Assembly (NCBI GenBank): GCA_018711925.1
Contig: DVHR01000014.1
Coordinates: 1 to 51,901, forward strand
Source: Candidatus Coprenecus pullicola
GTDB lineage: Bacteria > Bacteroidota > Bacteroidia > Bacteroidales > UBA932
Direction of reading: 5' to 3'
DNA length: 51,901 nucleotides
Program-made: the position numbers and the translations under genes
Part shown: in pieces, positions 26,031 to 34,553 of the stretch
How the letters are laid out: each line of letters opens with the position of its first letter
Numbering within the stretch: position 1 is the first letter of the stretch
The notes under the pieces: model-generated
What the model was told of the DNA's origin: nothing
The model's database searches: none
The model's input: the letters and a program-made list of their open reading frames with translations, nothing else

Positions 26031-26906
26031 TTAACCGATTGTATGACTTGATATCAGCTCTTTAACGAGTCCCTCGATGTCGGCATCGGAGTCTGTAAGA
26101 GTCCGTGACTCCTTGGCCTGAAGGATGATGTTCTCAATCTTCTTTACCTTCGTAGGAGAGCCGGCCAGACCGTAACTCTTCTCATCCCCGCCTATCTCGG
26201 CAAATCCCCATTCTGGAATCTGAAGATGAGCGGTACACTTGCCGGAAGCAGCGTACTCGGAGCCGGACGCCTGCTCCTCGGATACCGTACGCGCACTCTT
26301 GTAGCGCATAAGCTGCTTAGCGTTGCGGGGCCTGCAGGGCGCGGCCGAACCGGTTACAGTGATCAGTACAGGAAGAGGTGAGGACACCACCTCAATACCT
26401 CTTTCCAGCCTCCGTCTGACAGTTACACGGCTGTTGTCTATATACAATACTTCCTCTGCGTAAGTAATCTGAGGCCAGTCCAGTTTCTCTGCCACCTGAG
26501 GGCCTACCTGGGCGGTATCACCGTCGATAGCCTGACGGCCGGCGATAATCATGTCCGGAGCGATCTTGCGGACTGCCTGGGACAGAGCGTATGATGTAGC
26601 GAGAGTGTCTGCACCGGCAAACTTCCTGTCTGTCAGAAGCACACCTCCGTCAGCACCTCTAAATAGGCCCTCGCGGATGATGTCGGCAGCCCTTCCGGGT
26701 CCCATTGTGAGCAGATATACCTCCACGTCCTTCAGACGATCCTTGATTCTGAGAGCCTGCTCAAGGGCGTTCATGTCCTCCGGATTGAAGATAGCAGGTA
26801 ATGCGGAGCGGTTGACGGTTCCGTCTTCTTTCATCGCATCCTTTCCTACATTTCTGGTGTCCGGCACCTGCTTGGCCAGGACAACGATTTTCAACTTGTC
26901 GTTCAT
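26031..26906 (-). CDS. etfB: Electron transfer flavoprotein subunit beta, bifurcating-type signature
   Basis: 291 residues. After an N-terminal strand (IVVLAKQVPDTRNVGKD) the key stretch is GRQAIDGDTAQVGPQ at residues 123-137. As I recall, AIDGDTAQVGP marks electron-bifurcating ETFs that bind NADH and a second FAD, while human and E. coli-type proteins have DDDSNQTG-like sequence there. It forms the heterodimer with EtfA and sits directly before etfA and the acyl-CoA dehydrogenase, downstream of nfnAB. The C-terminal 60 residues are longer than average, with a Thr/Asp-rich stretch. Confidence 0.96.
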   Translation of the reverse strand: MNDKLKIVVLAKQVPDTRNVGKDAMKEDGTVNRSALPAIFNPEDMNALEQALRIKDRLKDVEVYLLTMGPGRAADIIREGLFRGADGGVLLTDRKFAGADTLATSYALSQAVRKIAPDMIIAGRQAIDGDTAQVGPQVAEKLDWPQITYAEEVLYIDNSRVTVRRRLERGIEVVSSPLPVLITVTGSAAPCRPRNAKQLMRYKSARTVSEEQASGSEYAASGKCTAHLQIPEWGFAEIGGDEKSYGLAGSPTKVKKIENIILQAKESRTLTDSDADIEGLVKELISSHTIG

Positions 26907-26941
26907 TAGGTTTAATACATTTATCCGGGCAAAGTTAGAAA

Positions 26942-28330
26942 TTATTTCTGTAGTTCCAAGGCCTTGTGGATGGCGGCGGCAGCCCGGCGGCCGGCCCCCA
27001 TGGCCAGAATCACGGTTGCAGCACCTGTTACGGCATCGCCTCCGGCATATACCATAGGACGCGTGGTCATGCCGCTCTCATCAGCCACTATACAGCCTTT
27101 TTTATTGATCTCTATTCCATGCGTCGAGCGTGGAAGCATCGGATTGGGAGACGTTCCAAGAGACATGATGACCGTATCTGCCTCTATGTCGAACTCCGAA
27201 CCTCCGACAGGCACTGGAGAGCGGCGGCCGGAAGCATCCGGTTCTCCAAGCTCCATACGGATGCAGCGTATTCCGCGCACCCAACCCCTGTCGTCTCCAA
27301 GTATCTCCACAGGGTTGGTAAGCATTCTGAACTCTATGCCTTCCTCCTTTGCATGATGGACCTCCTCGCGCCTTGCCGGCAATTCATTCTCTGTGCGGCG
27401 GTATACTATTGTCACCTGCGAGCCCAGACGCAAGGCCGTACGGGCCGCGTCCATGGCCACATTACCGCCACCGACCACCACTACATGCTTTCCTGAGAAC
27501 ACCGGTGTATCATAATCAGGATCATAGCCGTGCATGAGATTGTTACGCGTCAGGAACTCATTGGCCGAAGACACCCCATTGAGATTCTCTCCGGGAATGC
27601 CCATGAATCTTGGCAGTCCGGCTCCCGAACCTATAAACATGGCCTTGAAACCCTCCTTGTCAAAAAGTTCGTCCACGGTCACTGTCCTGCCCACAACCAC
27701 GTCTGTCTCTATCTTGACTCCCAACTTACGAAGATTGTCCACTTCATGCTCCACCACTTTCTGCTTGGGCAGACGGAATTCAGGAATACCGTACTGAAGC
27801 ACACCTCCTGCCTTATGCAGGGCCTCGAATACGGTCACGTCGTAGCCCCACTTTGCCAGATCGGAAGCACAGGCTAGACCAGACGGGCCACTGCCTATCA
27901 CTGCCACTTTTATACCATTGGACGGAGCCTTGTCCAGAAAGACCTTGCCGCTTTCCCGACTCCAGTCCGCCACGAAACGCTCCAGTTTCCCTATAGCCAC
28001 CGGCTCTCCCTTGACTCCTAACACACAAGAGCCCTCGCACTGAGTCTCCTGGGGGCAGACACGGCCGCATACCGCCGGCAAAGAACTGTCCTGAGCGATG
28101 ACGCCAGCCGCTCCGTCAAAATCATGCGCCACTATCCTCGCGATAAAGTCAGGTATCTTGATGGAAACCGGACATGCCGCCATACAGCGCGGGTTCTTAC
28201 AATGCAGGCAGCGGGAAGCCTCCAGCAGAGCTTCCTCCTCGTTGTATCCATAGCACACTTCATCAAAATTGTGCGCTCTCACTGCCGGGTCCTGTTCCCT
28301 TACCGGCACTCTTGGTATCTTGTTCGCCAT
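26942..28330 (-). CDS. NfnB-type / glutamate synthase small-subunit-like flavoprotein
   Basis: 462 residues, matching GltA/GltD-like NADPH oxidoreductases. The N-terminus has a Cys-rich iron-sulfur region (ASRCLHCKNPRCMAACPVSI; CGRVCPQETQCEGSC). Two dinucleotide folds follow: VIGSGPSGLACASDLAKWGY and VVVGGGNVAMDAARTALRLG, and a GGDAVTGAATVILAMGAGR end. With the adjacent NfnA-like gene it probably forms NADH-dependent reduced ferredoxin:NADP+ oxidoreductase rather than glutamate synthase, since no large subunit is present. This is inferred from the pair. It lies 17 bases after nfnA and 35 bases before etfB. Confidence 0.9.
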   Translation of the reverse strand: MANKIPRVPVREQDPAVRAHNFDEVCYGYNEEEALLEASRCLHCKNPRCMAACPVSIKIPDFIARIVAHDFDGAAGVIAQDSSLPAVCGRVCPQETQCEGSCVLGVKGEPVAIGKLERFVADWSRESGKVFLDKAPSNGIKVAVIGSGPSGLACASDLAKWGYDVTVFEALHKAGGVLQYGIPEFRLPKQKVVEHEVDNLRKLGVKIETDVVVGRTVTVDELFDKEGFKAMFIGSGAGLPRFMGIPGENLNGVSSANEFLTRNNLMHGYDPDYDTPVFSGKHVVVVGGGNVAMDAARTALRLGSQVTIVYRRTENELPARREEVHHAKEEGIEFRMLTNPVEILGDDRGWVRGIRCIRMELGEPDASGRRSPVPVGGSEFDIEADTVIMSLGTSPNPMLPRSTHGIEINKKGCIVADESGMTTRPMVYAGGDAVTGAATVILAMGAGRRAAAAIHKALELQK

Positions 28331-28347
28331 TACTTGTTCCTCCCTTT

Positions 28348-29199
28348 TTAATGCAGACCTATATTACATTTGTGATCCTCTTCCCTCTCTATGTCACGGT
28401 ACATGCCCTGACGCCTCATGGCCTCGTCGAAGTCCACGTCGTATGCGTTGAACTCAGGACCGTCAACACAAGCGAATTTTGTCCTGCCGGCAATCGTCAC
28501 GCGACAGGCTCCGCACATACCGGTACCGTCCACCATGAGGGTATTGAGACTGACAACTAGCGGCAGGTTATACTCCTTGGCCTTGAGGGTAGCGAACTTC
28601 ATCATGATCATAGGCCCTATGGACACGGCCTGGTCATATCTCTCCCCGCCTCCGAGCAGACGGTCCATGACTGCGGTAACGACACCCTTCTCCCCCGCAG
28701 AGCCGTCATCCGTACAGATATACAGATGATCGCACACCGCTTTCATCTCATCCTCCATGATGATGAGGTCCTTGTTGCGCGCGCCTATGATTACGTCCAC
28801 ATAAGCGCCTGCATTGTGCAGGTACTTCGCTTGTGGATAGACCGGGGCCGTACCGAGACCGCCGGCTATGAACAGCCAGCGAGTGCCCGCAAGCTCCTGG
28901 GATGTCCTGTGCACAAACTCTGAAGGCTGGCCGAGAGGACCTACCACATCGGCGAATGACTCGCCTTCCTCATAATGGCATATCTTCTTGGTCGAGGCGC
29001 CTACCTCCTGGGTAACGATGGTCACACTTCCTTTTTCCGTATCATAATCGCAGATAGTCAACGGTATCCGTTCACTTTTCTCCCCGGCCCTCACGATGAG
29101 GAACTGTCCGGGACGCGCGGAGTGCGCGATACGCGGCGCCTCCACGTCCATGAGACAGATGGCAGGCGTCAGAAATTTCTTCTTCAATATCTTGTACAT
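28348..29199 (-). CDS. NfnA-type FAD/NAD-binding [2Fe-2S] protein
   Basis: 283 residues of the sulfide/dihydroorotate dehydrogenase-like family. FAD domain motifs are SARPGQFLIVRAGEKSERIP and LTICDYD; the NAD part has LFIAGGLGTAPVYPQAKYLH. A C-terminal Cys cluster (TGMCGACRVTIAGRTKFACV) is the [2Fe-2S] site. In NfnAB this subunit takes NADH electrons while NfnB handles NADPH and ferredoxin. It is the first gene of the minus-strand run. A -7-like sequence (TATCTTCG near 29225-29232) lies just upstream, but the promoter is not convincing. Confidence 0.9.
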   Translation of the reverse strand: MYKILKKKFLTPAICLMDVEAPRIAHSARPGQFLIVRAGEKSERIPLTICDYDTEKGSVTIVTQEVGASTKKICHYEEGESFADVVGPLGQPSEFVHRTSQELAGTRWLFIAGGLGTAPVYPQAKYLHNAGAYVDVIIGARNKDLIIMEDEMKAVCDHLYICTDDGSAGEKGVVTAVMDRLLGGGERYDQAVSIGPMIMMKFATLKAKEYNLPLVVSLNTLMVDGTGMCGACRVTIAGRTKFACVDGPEFNAYDVDFDEAMRRQGMYRDIEREEDHKCNIGLH

Positions 29200-29258
29200 A
29201 ACTGTATTGCTATTTCCGGCTGCGAAGATAATACATTTTCCGTTGCGGTGCAGTTTTG

Positions 29259-29289
29259 TTTGTCTTATCCCGAATATTGATTACATTTG
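29259..29289 (+). promoter_or_regulatory. Promoter for sppA
   Basis: -33 TTTG (29259-29262), a 19-base spacer, then TACATTTG (29282-29289), an exact -7 consensus match. It is 27 bases before the sppA ATG. Confidence 0.65.
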
Positions 29290-29315
29290 TTCTATAATTA
29301 AACAACATCTTACTT

Positions 29316-31073
29316 ATGAAATTCCTGAAAAATCTTCTCGCGGCCTTTATCGGCTCGCTCATCGCATTCGGATTCCTGATGCTCCTGACGTTTGGAATCA
29401 TAGGCGGACTTGTCGGAGGCCTCATGTCATCCAGTGAACCCGTCACCGTTTATCCCAACTCAGTGCTTAAAATAGACCTGAGCTCCGCCATAGGAGAGCA
29501 GACTGTTTCCGAGCCGTTGGATTTCAGCACTATAGTTCCTTACTCAGGGAGCACGTCATCCCTGGGCATTCTGGACGCTGTCAAATCCATAGACCATGCT
29601 GCCCAGGATCCGGACATCAAGTTCATCTATCTGACCAACTGCGCATATTCAAGCGGCCTGGCCTACATGGAGGAACTGCGCGGAGCCCTGGAACGTTTCA
29701 GAGCCTCGGGCAAGCCCGTCATCGCCTACGGGCAGAATTTCTCCCTCGGCGGATACTATCTGGCATCCGTGGCGGACAAGATCTATTCCGATGAGTTCGC
29801 CAGCAACAACATCCTGGGAGTCTCGACCACCATATTCTTCCTCAAGGACATCCTCGACCGCTTCGGTGTGGAGATGCAGCTCATCCGTCACGGCAAATAC
29901 AAATCCGCCGGCGAACAGTTTATCGCCGACAACATCAGCGAGGCCAACCGTGAGCAGAACCAGGCCATGGTAGACGCTCTCTGGCAGACAGTCAGAGACG
30001 GCATCTGCAGGTCAAGAGGCATCACGCCGGACGCATTGGACAAAATGGTCAACAATCTGGAGCTGAACACGGCAGAGCACATGCTCAATGCCGGTCTCAT
30101 CGACGGCGTCTACACGGTAAACGAGATGGAAGACCAGCTCAGAATGCTCTCCGGAGCAGAGAAGATCAAGGATGTCAAGATGATCACCCTGGATAAATAC
30201 GCCAAGGTCCGCCTCAAGACAGATTATAAGGTCAAGGACAAAATCGCCGTCATCTATGCTGACGGACAGATCAATGTCGAAGGGGACGGCATCACGGCCC
30301 AGAAGTTCCAGCCCATCATCAGGGACATCCGCAGCGACAGCACTATCAAGGCCGTAGTACTCAGGGTCAATTCTCCCGGAGGAGCCGTACAGCCCGCCGA
30401 GATCATCCGCACGGAGCTGGAGCTGCTCCAGCAGGAGAAGCCTCTGATAGTATCCTACGGAACCATGGCGGCCTCCGGAGGTTACTGGATCTCGGCAGGC
30501 GCCGACAAGATATACTCCAACAGCTCCACACTTACCGGCAGCATCGGAGTATTCAGCATGATTCCGTCTTTCGAGAAGACATTCAAGGACATCGCCCACA
30601 TCAACCCGGTGACCGTACGCTCGCACAGTCACGCCGACATGTACTCTCCCTCCCGCCGGCTGGACAGCCGCGAGACCGAGGCCACGCAGGAACAGATAGA
30701 GATGATCTACGATAAGTTCATCACCATCGTCTCTGACGGACGCGGGATATCCAAGGACAGAGTGGACGAGATAGCGCAGGGGCGTGTATGGTGCGGCAAC
30801 GAGGCCCTCGGGATCAACCTGGTCAACGAGATCGGCGGTCTGACCGATGCCCTGGACTACGCAGCGACTTCCGCAGGGCTGGACAACTACCGCATAGTAT
30901 CCTATCCGGCTGTACAGACAAGTCTGGACAAACTGATGGAAAACATCGGCTCAGCTTCCGAAACCGTTGAAGCCATGTCAGACCCCGAGACACTCATAGA
31001 GAAGATCTACGGGTCCATCAGGGCCGAGGCCGGCATCTACGCCCTCCTCCCCTACGTCTACCTCTTCGAATAG
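29316..31073 (+). CDS. sppA: Signal peptide peptidase SppA, 67K type
   Basis: 585 residues, the length of the double-domain SppA. An N-terminal transmembrane segment (FIGSLIAFGFLMLLTFGIIG) anchors it in the inner membrane. The Lys/Ser dyad is present: Lys196 in GKYKSAGEQF in the N-domain and Ser387 in TMAASGGYW in the C-domain, with the supporting VLRVNSPGGAVQPAE region. It degrades signal peptides left after export. It has its own promoter divergent from nfnA and is followed by a palindrome. Confidence 0.96.
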   Translation: MKFLKNLLAAFIGSLIAFGFLMLLTFGIIGGLVGGLMSSSEPVTVYPNSVLKIDLSSAIGEQTVSEPLDFSTIVPYSGSTSSLGILDAVKSIDHAAQDPDIKFIYLTNCAYSSGLAYMEELRGALERFRASGKPVIAYGQNFSLGGYYLASVADKIYSDEFASNNILGVSTTIFFLKDILDRFGVEMQLIRHGKYKSAGEQFIADNISEANREQNQAMVDALWQTVRDGICRSRGITPDALDKMVNNLELNTAEHMLNAGLIDGVYTVNEMEDQLRMLSGAEKIKDVKMITLDKYAKVRLKTDYKVKDKIAVIYADGQINVEGDGITAQKFQPIIRDIRSDSTIKAVVLRVNSPGGAVQPAEIIRTELELLQQEKPLIVSYGTMAASGGYWISAGADKIYSNSSTLTGSIGVFSMIPSFEKTFKDIAHINPVTVRSHSHADMYSPSRRLDSRETEATQEQIEMIYDKFITIVSDGRGISKDRVDEIAQGRVWCGNEALGINLVNEIGGLTDALDYAATSAGLDNYRIVSYPAVQTSLDKLMENIGSASETVEAMSDPETLIEKIYGSIRAEAGIYALLPYVYLFE

Positions 31074-31094
31074 ACATCCACCGCACCTTACATC

Positions 31095-31140
31095 GAAGTG
31101 TACCCCAAAAGTTTTATGTCCAACTTTTGGGGTACACTTC
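31095..31140. repeat. Perfect 19-bp palindrome resembling IS3-type ends
   Basis: GAAGTGTACCCCAAAAGTT (31095-31113), loop of 8, exact reverse complement (31122-31140). The right half read in reverse is CCCCAAAAGTTGGAC, which resembles IS3-family terminal repeats from memory. No transposase is present. Confidence 0.75.
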
Positions 31141-31224
31141 TGTCCGCGATACCTGTCCTGCGTCACATAAAAGCAACCCACTGTTTCTTATGTACATACT
31201 AAAAGTGGTCCAAGAACAGGGTGA

Positions 31225-31389
31225 GGTTTTCCTCATATTCTGCCATTTTACAAAAAATTAGGCAAGGAGCACGATTTTTCCACAATCAGAATCAACGGAC
31301 TGGAACTGGACAGATTCGACTACAACGGCAAGATAAGGGTCGGAGACCACATCTCCAAAATCAGGGAGATGGATTTGTACTGCGACTGA
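31225..31389 (+). pseudogene. Possible gene remnant with PDZ-like C-terminus
   Basis: The frame is open from just after TGA at 31222-31224 to TGA at 31387-31389, 54 codons with no usable start. It reads through HDFSTIRINGLELDRF and IRVGDHISKIREMD. The 'GKIRVGDHISKI' pattern resembles the carboxylate-site end of a PDZ domain. It has the genome's normal codon style and stands 85 bases after an IS-end-like palindrome, suggesting the 5' part was removed. Short and unconfirmed. Confidence 0.35.
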
Positions 31390-31406
31390 AAGCGGGCACG
31401 AAGCAG

Positions 31407-32756
31407 TTAACGGAGGATGATGGCTCCGGCGACTGCGGTTGTCGGGGTCTTGATCCTATAGCGGTCATCGATGCGGAGACCGGGCAGACAGACAATGTGT
31501 CCGGCGGCGTCGAGTATCACCGGCTGGGAGAGCTTGCGGACGCGGTCCAGCTTCAGGTCGGTGAAGAAATCGCTGAGTTTCTTGGAGCCCTGCCTCATAC
31601 CGAATGGCCTGAAACGGTCGGCCGGTTTCCAGCCGCGGCAAAGCAGGGGCATCCGCAGACGGTCGGCTGCGAAGTACAGCGAGCTCCCGTCCGATACCGG
31701 ATTGAAATCCGCCGGTTTAGGGAAGAAGTCTATCCGGAACCGCGTACCCTTAAAGTTGTACACACCAGGGCCCTCGATGAGAAATTCCGTGTCCTCTTCC
31801 TCCTGCAGCGGATATACTTTCAGGCTGTCCTTGGCCAGCACCAGTTCGTGGCTTCCGGAACGGAACAGTTTTCCGGGCTGTCCTGAGCGCAGACACCGCT
31901 CAATATCCGAGACTTGTGTACTGTTGAAACCGTAATCGCGGAGAATCATATACAGCCAGTAGCCGTAATGACGGCTGGCGGTAAGACCTGCCGCGTCTAT
32001 CAGCAGTACATCTCCGTCCCTGCGGCAAACACGGTCAGAAACATCCTTCTGCAAGTCATCCATAATCTCCGATGCCTGACGGAAATACTCCGAATCGCGG
32101 CGGACTGTATCCAGAAACGATGGATTGATCTTGCGAAATTCCGGAAAAATGATGTTGCGCACCCGGTTACGGGCGTAGTGCGACTCAAAATTGGTGTGGT
32201 CGTCCCTGTACGATATGCTGTTGCACTCCACATACTCCCTTATCTGCGCCCTGGATACACCCAGAAGCGGCCTGATGATACGCCCGTTGCGCACCGGTAT
32301 GCCGGAAAGGCCCTTAAGACCGGTTCCCCTGGCAATATTGAGAAATATTGTCTCAATGCTGTCGTCCAGATTGTGGGCTATAGACAGGAAATCGAATCCA
32401 TCGGAGTCCATCAGTTCCGAAAAGAATCCGTAACGGAGCTCTCTCGCAGCCATCTGCGTGGACAGCGAATGCTCCGCCGCATAGGTCTTCGTATCAAACA
32501 CTCTCGTGTACACCTTCACACCGTTGCGCTCGCCCCAGGCCTGAACTGAGCGCATATCCCCGTCGCTTTCCTCACCGCGCAGAGAGAAATTGACATGCGC
32601 CAATGCAAAATCAGGCCTCAGCTCACAACGGAGAAACAACTCCGCCATACACATCGAGTCAATACCTCCGCTTACACCGAGCAGATAGCGGCGGCCGCCA
32701 ACTGCTCCGCCGGACAAGGACTCCAAAGCTGAAGCGAATTCTCTTTCAATCGTCAT
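31407..32756 (-). CDS. tilS: tRNA(Ile)-lysidine synthetase
   Basis: 449 residues. TilS converts C34 of tRNA-Ile(CAU) to lysidine, so that it reads AUA. The ATP PP-loop SGGIDS is at residues 29-34, followed by HVNFSLRGEESDGDM and IAHNLDDSIETIFLN and GLKGLSGIPVRNGRIIRPLL. The C-terminal TilS domain is present (LYFAADRL, WKPADRFRPFGM, KLSDFF). It ends an apparent proS-unknown-DUF3078-tilS run, 2 bases after DUF3078. Confidence 0.96.
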   Translation of the reverse strand: MTIEREFASALESLSGGAVGGRRYLLGVSGGIDSMCMAELFLRCELRPDFALAHVNFSLRGEESDGDMRSVQAWGERNGVKVYTRVFDTKTYAAEHSLSTQMAARELRYGFFSELMDSDGFDFLSIAHNLDDSIETIFLNIARGTGLKGLSGIPVRNGRIIRPLLGVSRAQIREYVECNSISYRDDHTNFESHYARNRVRNIIFPEFRKINPSFLDTVRRDSEYFRQASEIMDDLQKDVSDRVCRRDGDVLLIDAAGLTASRHYGYWLYMILRDYGFNSTQVSDIERCLRSGQPGKLFRSGSHELVLAKDSLKVYPLQEEEDTEFLIEGPGVYNFKGTRFRIDFFPKPADFNPVSDGSSLYFAADRLRMPLLCRGWKPADRFRPFGMRQGSKKLSDFFTDLKLDRVRKLSQPVILDAAGHIVCLPGLRIDDRYRIKTPTTAVAGAIILR

Positions 32757-32758
32757 AC

Positions 32759-33832
32759 CTACTCAGGTTTTACATATTGACCGAATGTCCATGTCAGTCC
32801 CAGACTTACTATCTCCTTGAATTGAACTCTCGGTTTCGGATTGTTGCCGTCCGCATCAGCTATCTTGATGTTCTCATCCCAGATAAGATTGGTCCTTAAG
32901 GTAAGAGTCAGTATCTTGGTAATGGCCAGAGACGCATCCACATCCCAGTACACCTGAATATTCTCCGGACTCTGCAGATAGTTTGAGAACAGAGTCAGCG
33001 CAGATGACAACTTGAATATCTTGTAGGCATAATTGACATCCATCTTGAACTGGGCACCGAACTCAGCTCTGACAGGCTGATCAACCGCATTGCCGTATGT
33101 CTCGCGGAGTCTCTCCTCGGTCACCACTACCAGATTGCCCGTGGCCGGAGAAAGGTTGAGTGACAGAAAATTGAACGGCTTGTAGTTGATACCGACACCG
33201 AGAGACACATATCCGGGAGCCATGAACCGTGACTGCACATTACGATCCACAGACCCGTCGTCATTGGTGACAAACTCATATGTCGGTGTCATCTGGCTTC
33301 TGAAGTTGAACAGAGCCGAGAAATACAGCTTATCCACCAACTGCCAGCCCCACTTGCTGTCCAGCTGGATACGGTCATCACTCTTGTCGAACTGCTGATT
33401 GAGCGGGGTATTCTTGTCAAACGACTGGATGAATCCGTAAGACAGTTTCAGGCGGTTCTCCCATATCATATTGTCCTTGGCATAGTTGGCATTGGCGTCT
33501 ATCAGGGCATTCAGGGAGATGTTGGCCGATCCGCCCTCAGCCCAGTTGGTCAGGGATGTCTGGGAGAATCCGATCTGCGTCAGGATTCCGTTTGTCCAGT
33601 ATTTGGGCGGCTCTTTCTTCTCGGTCGTATCCACCGCAGCCTCGTCTATCGAGGAGACTACGTCCAGACATACTTTCTGGGCATCATCAAGTGCGGACGG
33701 ATCTATCTCAATTTCCTTGATTTCCTTATAAGCGACATCATTGTCACTGTTCTTCTTTCTGTCAGATGCCTGAGCGGCTCCGGCACAGAAAGCAGTAAAC
33801 AGCATCAGCGCAAAAATAAAACTTCTACTCAT
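32759..33832 (-). CDS. DUF3078 outer-membrane protein
   Basis: 357 residues with a signal peptide (FIFALMLFTAFCAGAAQA). The mature part begins with a charged segment, then the family core YWTNGILTQIGFSQTSLTNW, EGGSANISLNALIDANANY, MIWENRLKLSYGF and many alternating strands through to ITKILTLTLRTNLIWDENI and SLGLTWTFG. The pattern is a beta-barrel of 12 or so strands, expected in the outer membrane. DUF3078 has no assigned function. Its ATG overlaps the stop of the upstream unknown gene by 8 bases. Confidence 0.88.
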   Translation of the reverse strand: MSRSFIFALMLFTAFCAGAAQASDRKKNSDNDVAYKEIKEIEIDPSALDDAQKVCLDVVSSIDEAAVDTTEKKEPPKYWTNGILTQIGFSQTSLTNWAEGGSANISLNALIDANANYAKDNMIWENRLKLSYGFIQSFDKNTPLNQQFDKSDDRIQLDSKWGWQLVDKLYFSALFNFRSQMTPTYEFVTNDDGSVDRNVQSRFMAPGYVSLGVGINYKPFNFLSLNLSPATGNLVVVTEERLRETYGNAVDQPVRAEFGAQFKMDVNYAYKIFKLSSALTLFSNYLQSPENIQVYWDVDASLAITKILTLTLRTNLIWDENIKIADADGNNPKPRVQFKEIVSLGLTWTFGQYVKPE

Positions 33833-34538
33833 GGTCCTCAGTGTTCAACACATCATCAGAATTGTACTTGTAACCCAAGCGCTTGCCCGTCTTCATCTTG
33901 GAAGACTCTATCTTGACATTCATCTCGCCCACAGTGGCTTCCTTCACCATATCAAAAGGAGGCACCAGCAGGTCAAAGGACAGGGAGTACAGTATGGCGG
34001 ACTCCACAAATGCCACCAGGTCATCCCTGGTCAAAGTGCTTTTGCCGAACTGGTCGGTAATCTGCCGCTTCTGCCGCTTTCCCTCTACGAAAAACGCCTT
34101 GTCCTTATTGACAAACATCCTGGCCACCAAATATCCCAAATCGTCATTGCGGTTGTATTTCATGGAATCATACAGGAAATTGTACACACTTATCACCCCG
34201 CAGTAAGTATTGTAGGGATTGTTCTTCGCGTAAGGATTCTTCCACACCGGATGATCCCTGTCGAACTCAAACACATCCGTATGCAGACTGAATATCAGCA
34301 CATCGTCCGCAAACTTCAACTCAGCCTCGAATTTGCCCCTGTCCCTGTACTCCAGACGCACCCTTCTGGCTCCGTGGTTCTCCAGCATGTCATTCAAGTC
34401 ATTGCTCATCTCGCCCAGTACATCCTTGAGCACACCGAAGACCTCCAGGCACTGGTCGAAGATCTGAGACTTGATTACAGACTTGACATTCAATAGGTTG
34501 ATTATCTTGGCCCGGGGGCTTGAGTCATCACTGTTCAT
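33825..34538 (-). CDS. Conserved protein of unknown function
   Basis: 237 residues with no signal peptide and no clear transmembrane helix. An N-terminal helix (VKSVIKSQIFDQCLEVFGVL) precedes a mixed domain with FEAELKFADDVLIFSLHTDV, NPYNTYCGVISVYNFLYDS and DDLGYLVARMFVNKD. It appears to be a soluble cytoplasmic protein. The C-terminus is Lys/Ser-rich. I do not recognise a family, although I recall hypothetical proteins with this look next to proS in Bacteroidales. It is 15 bases after proS and overlaps DUF3078. Confidence 0.8.
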   Translation of the reverse strand: MNSDDSSPRAKIINLLNVKSVIKSQIFDQCLEVFGVLKDVLGEMSNDLNDMLENHGARRVRLEYRDRGKFEAELKFADDVLIFSLHTDVFEFDRDHPVWKNPYAKNNPYNTYCGVISVYNFLYDSMKYNRNDDLGYLVARMFVNKDKAFFVEGKRQKRQITDQFGKSTLTRDDLVAFVESAILYSLSFDLLVPPFDMVKEATVGEMNVKIESSKMKTGKRLGYKYNSDDVLNTEDHE

Positions 34539-34553
34539 TATATGTCCATTAGT

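Larger units (their letters stand above)
31074..31406. other. Gene-free stretch between sppA and tilS
   Basis: It holds the palindrome 31095-31140 and an open frame (31225-31389) without a start, which looks like the end of a lost gene. Nothing else was found. Confidence 0.6.
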
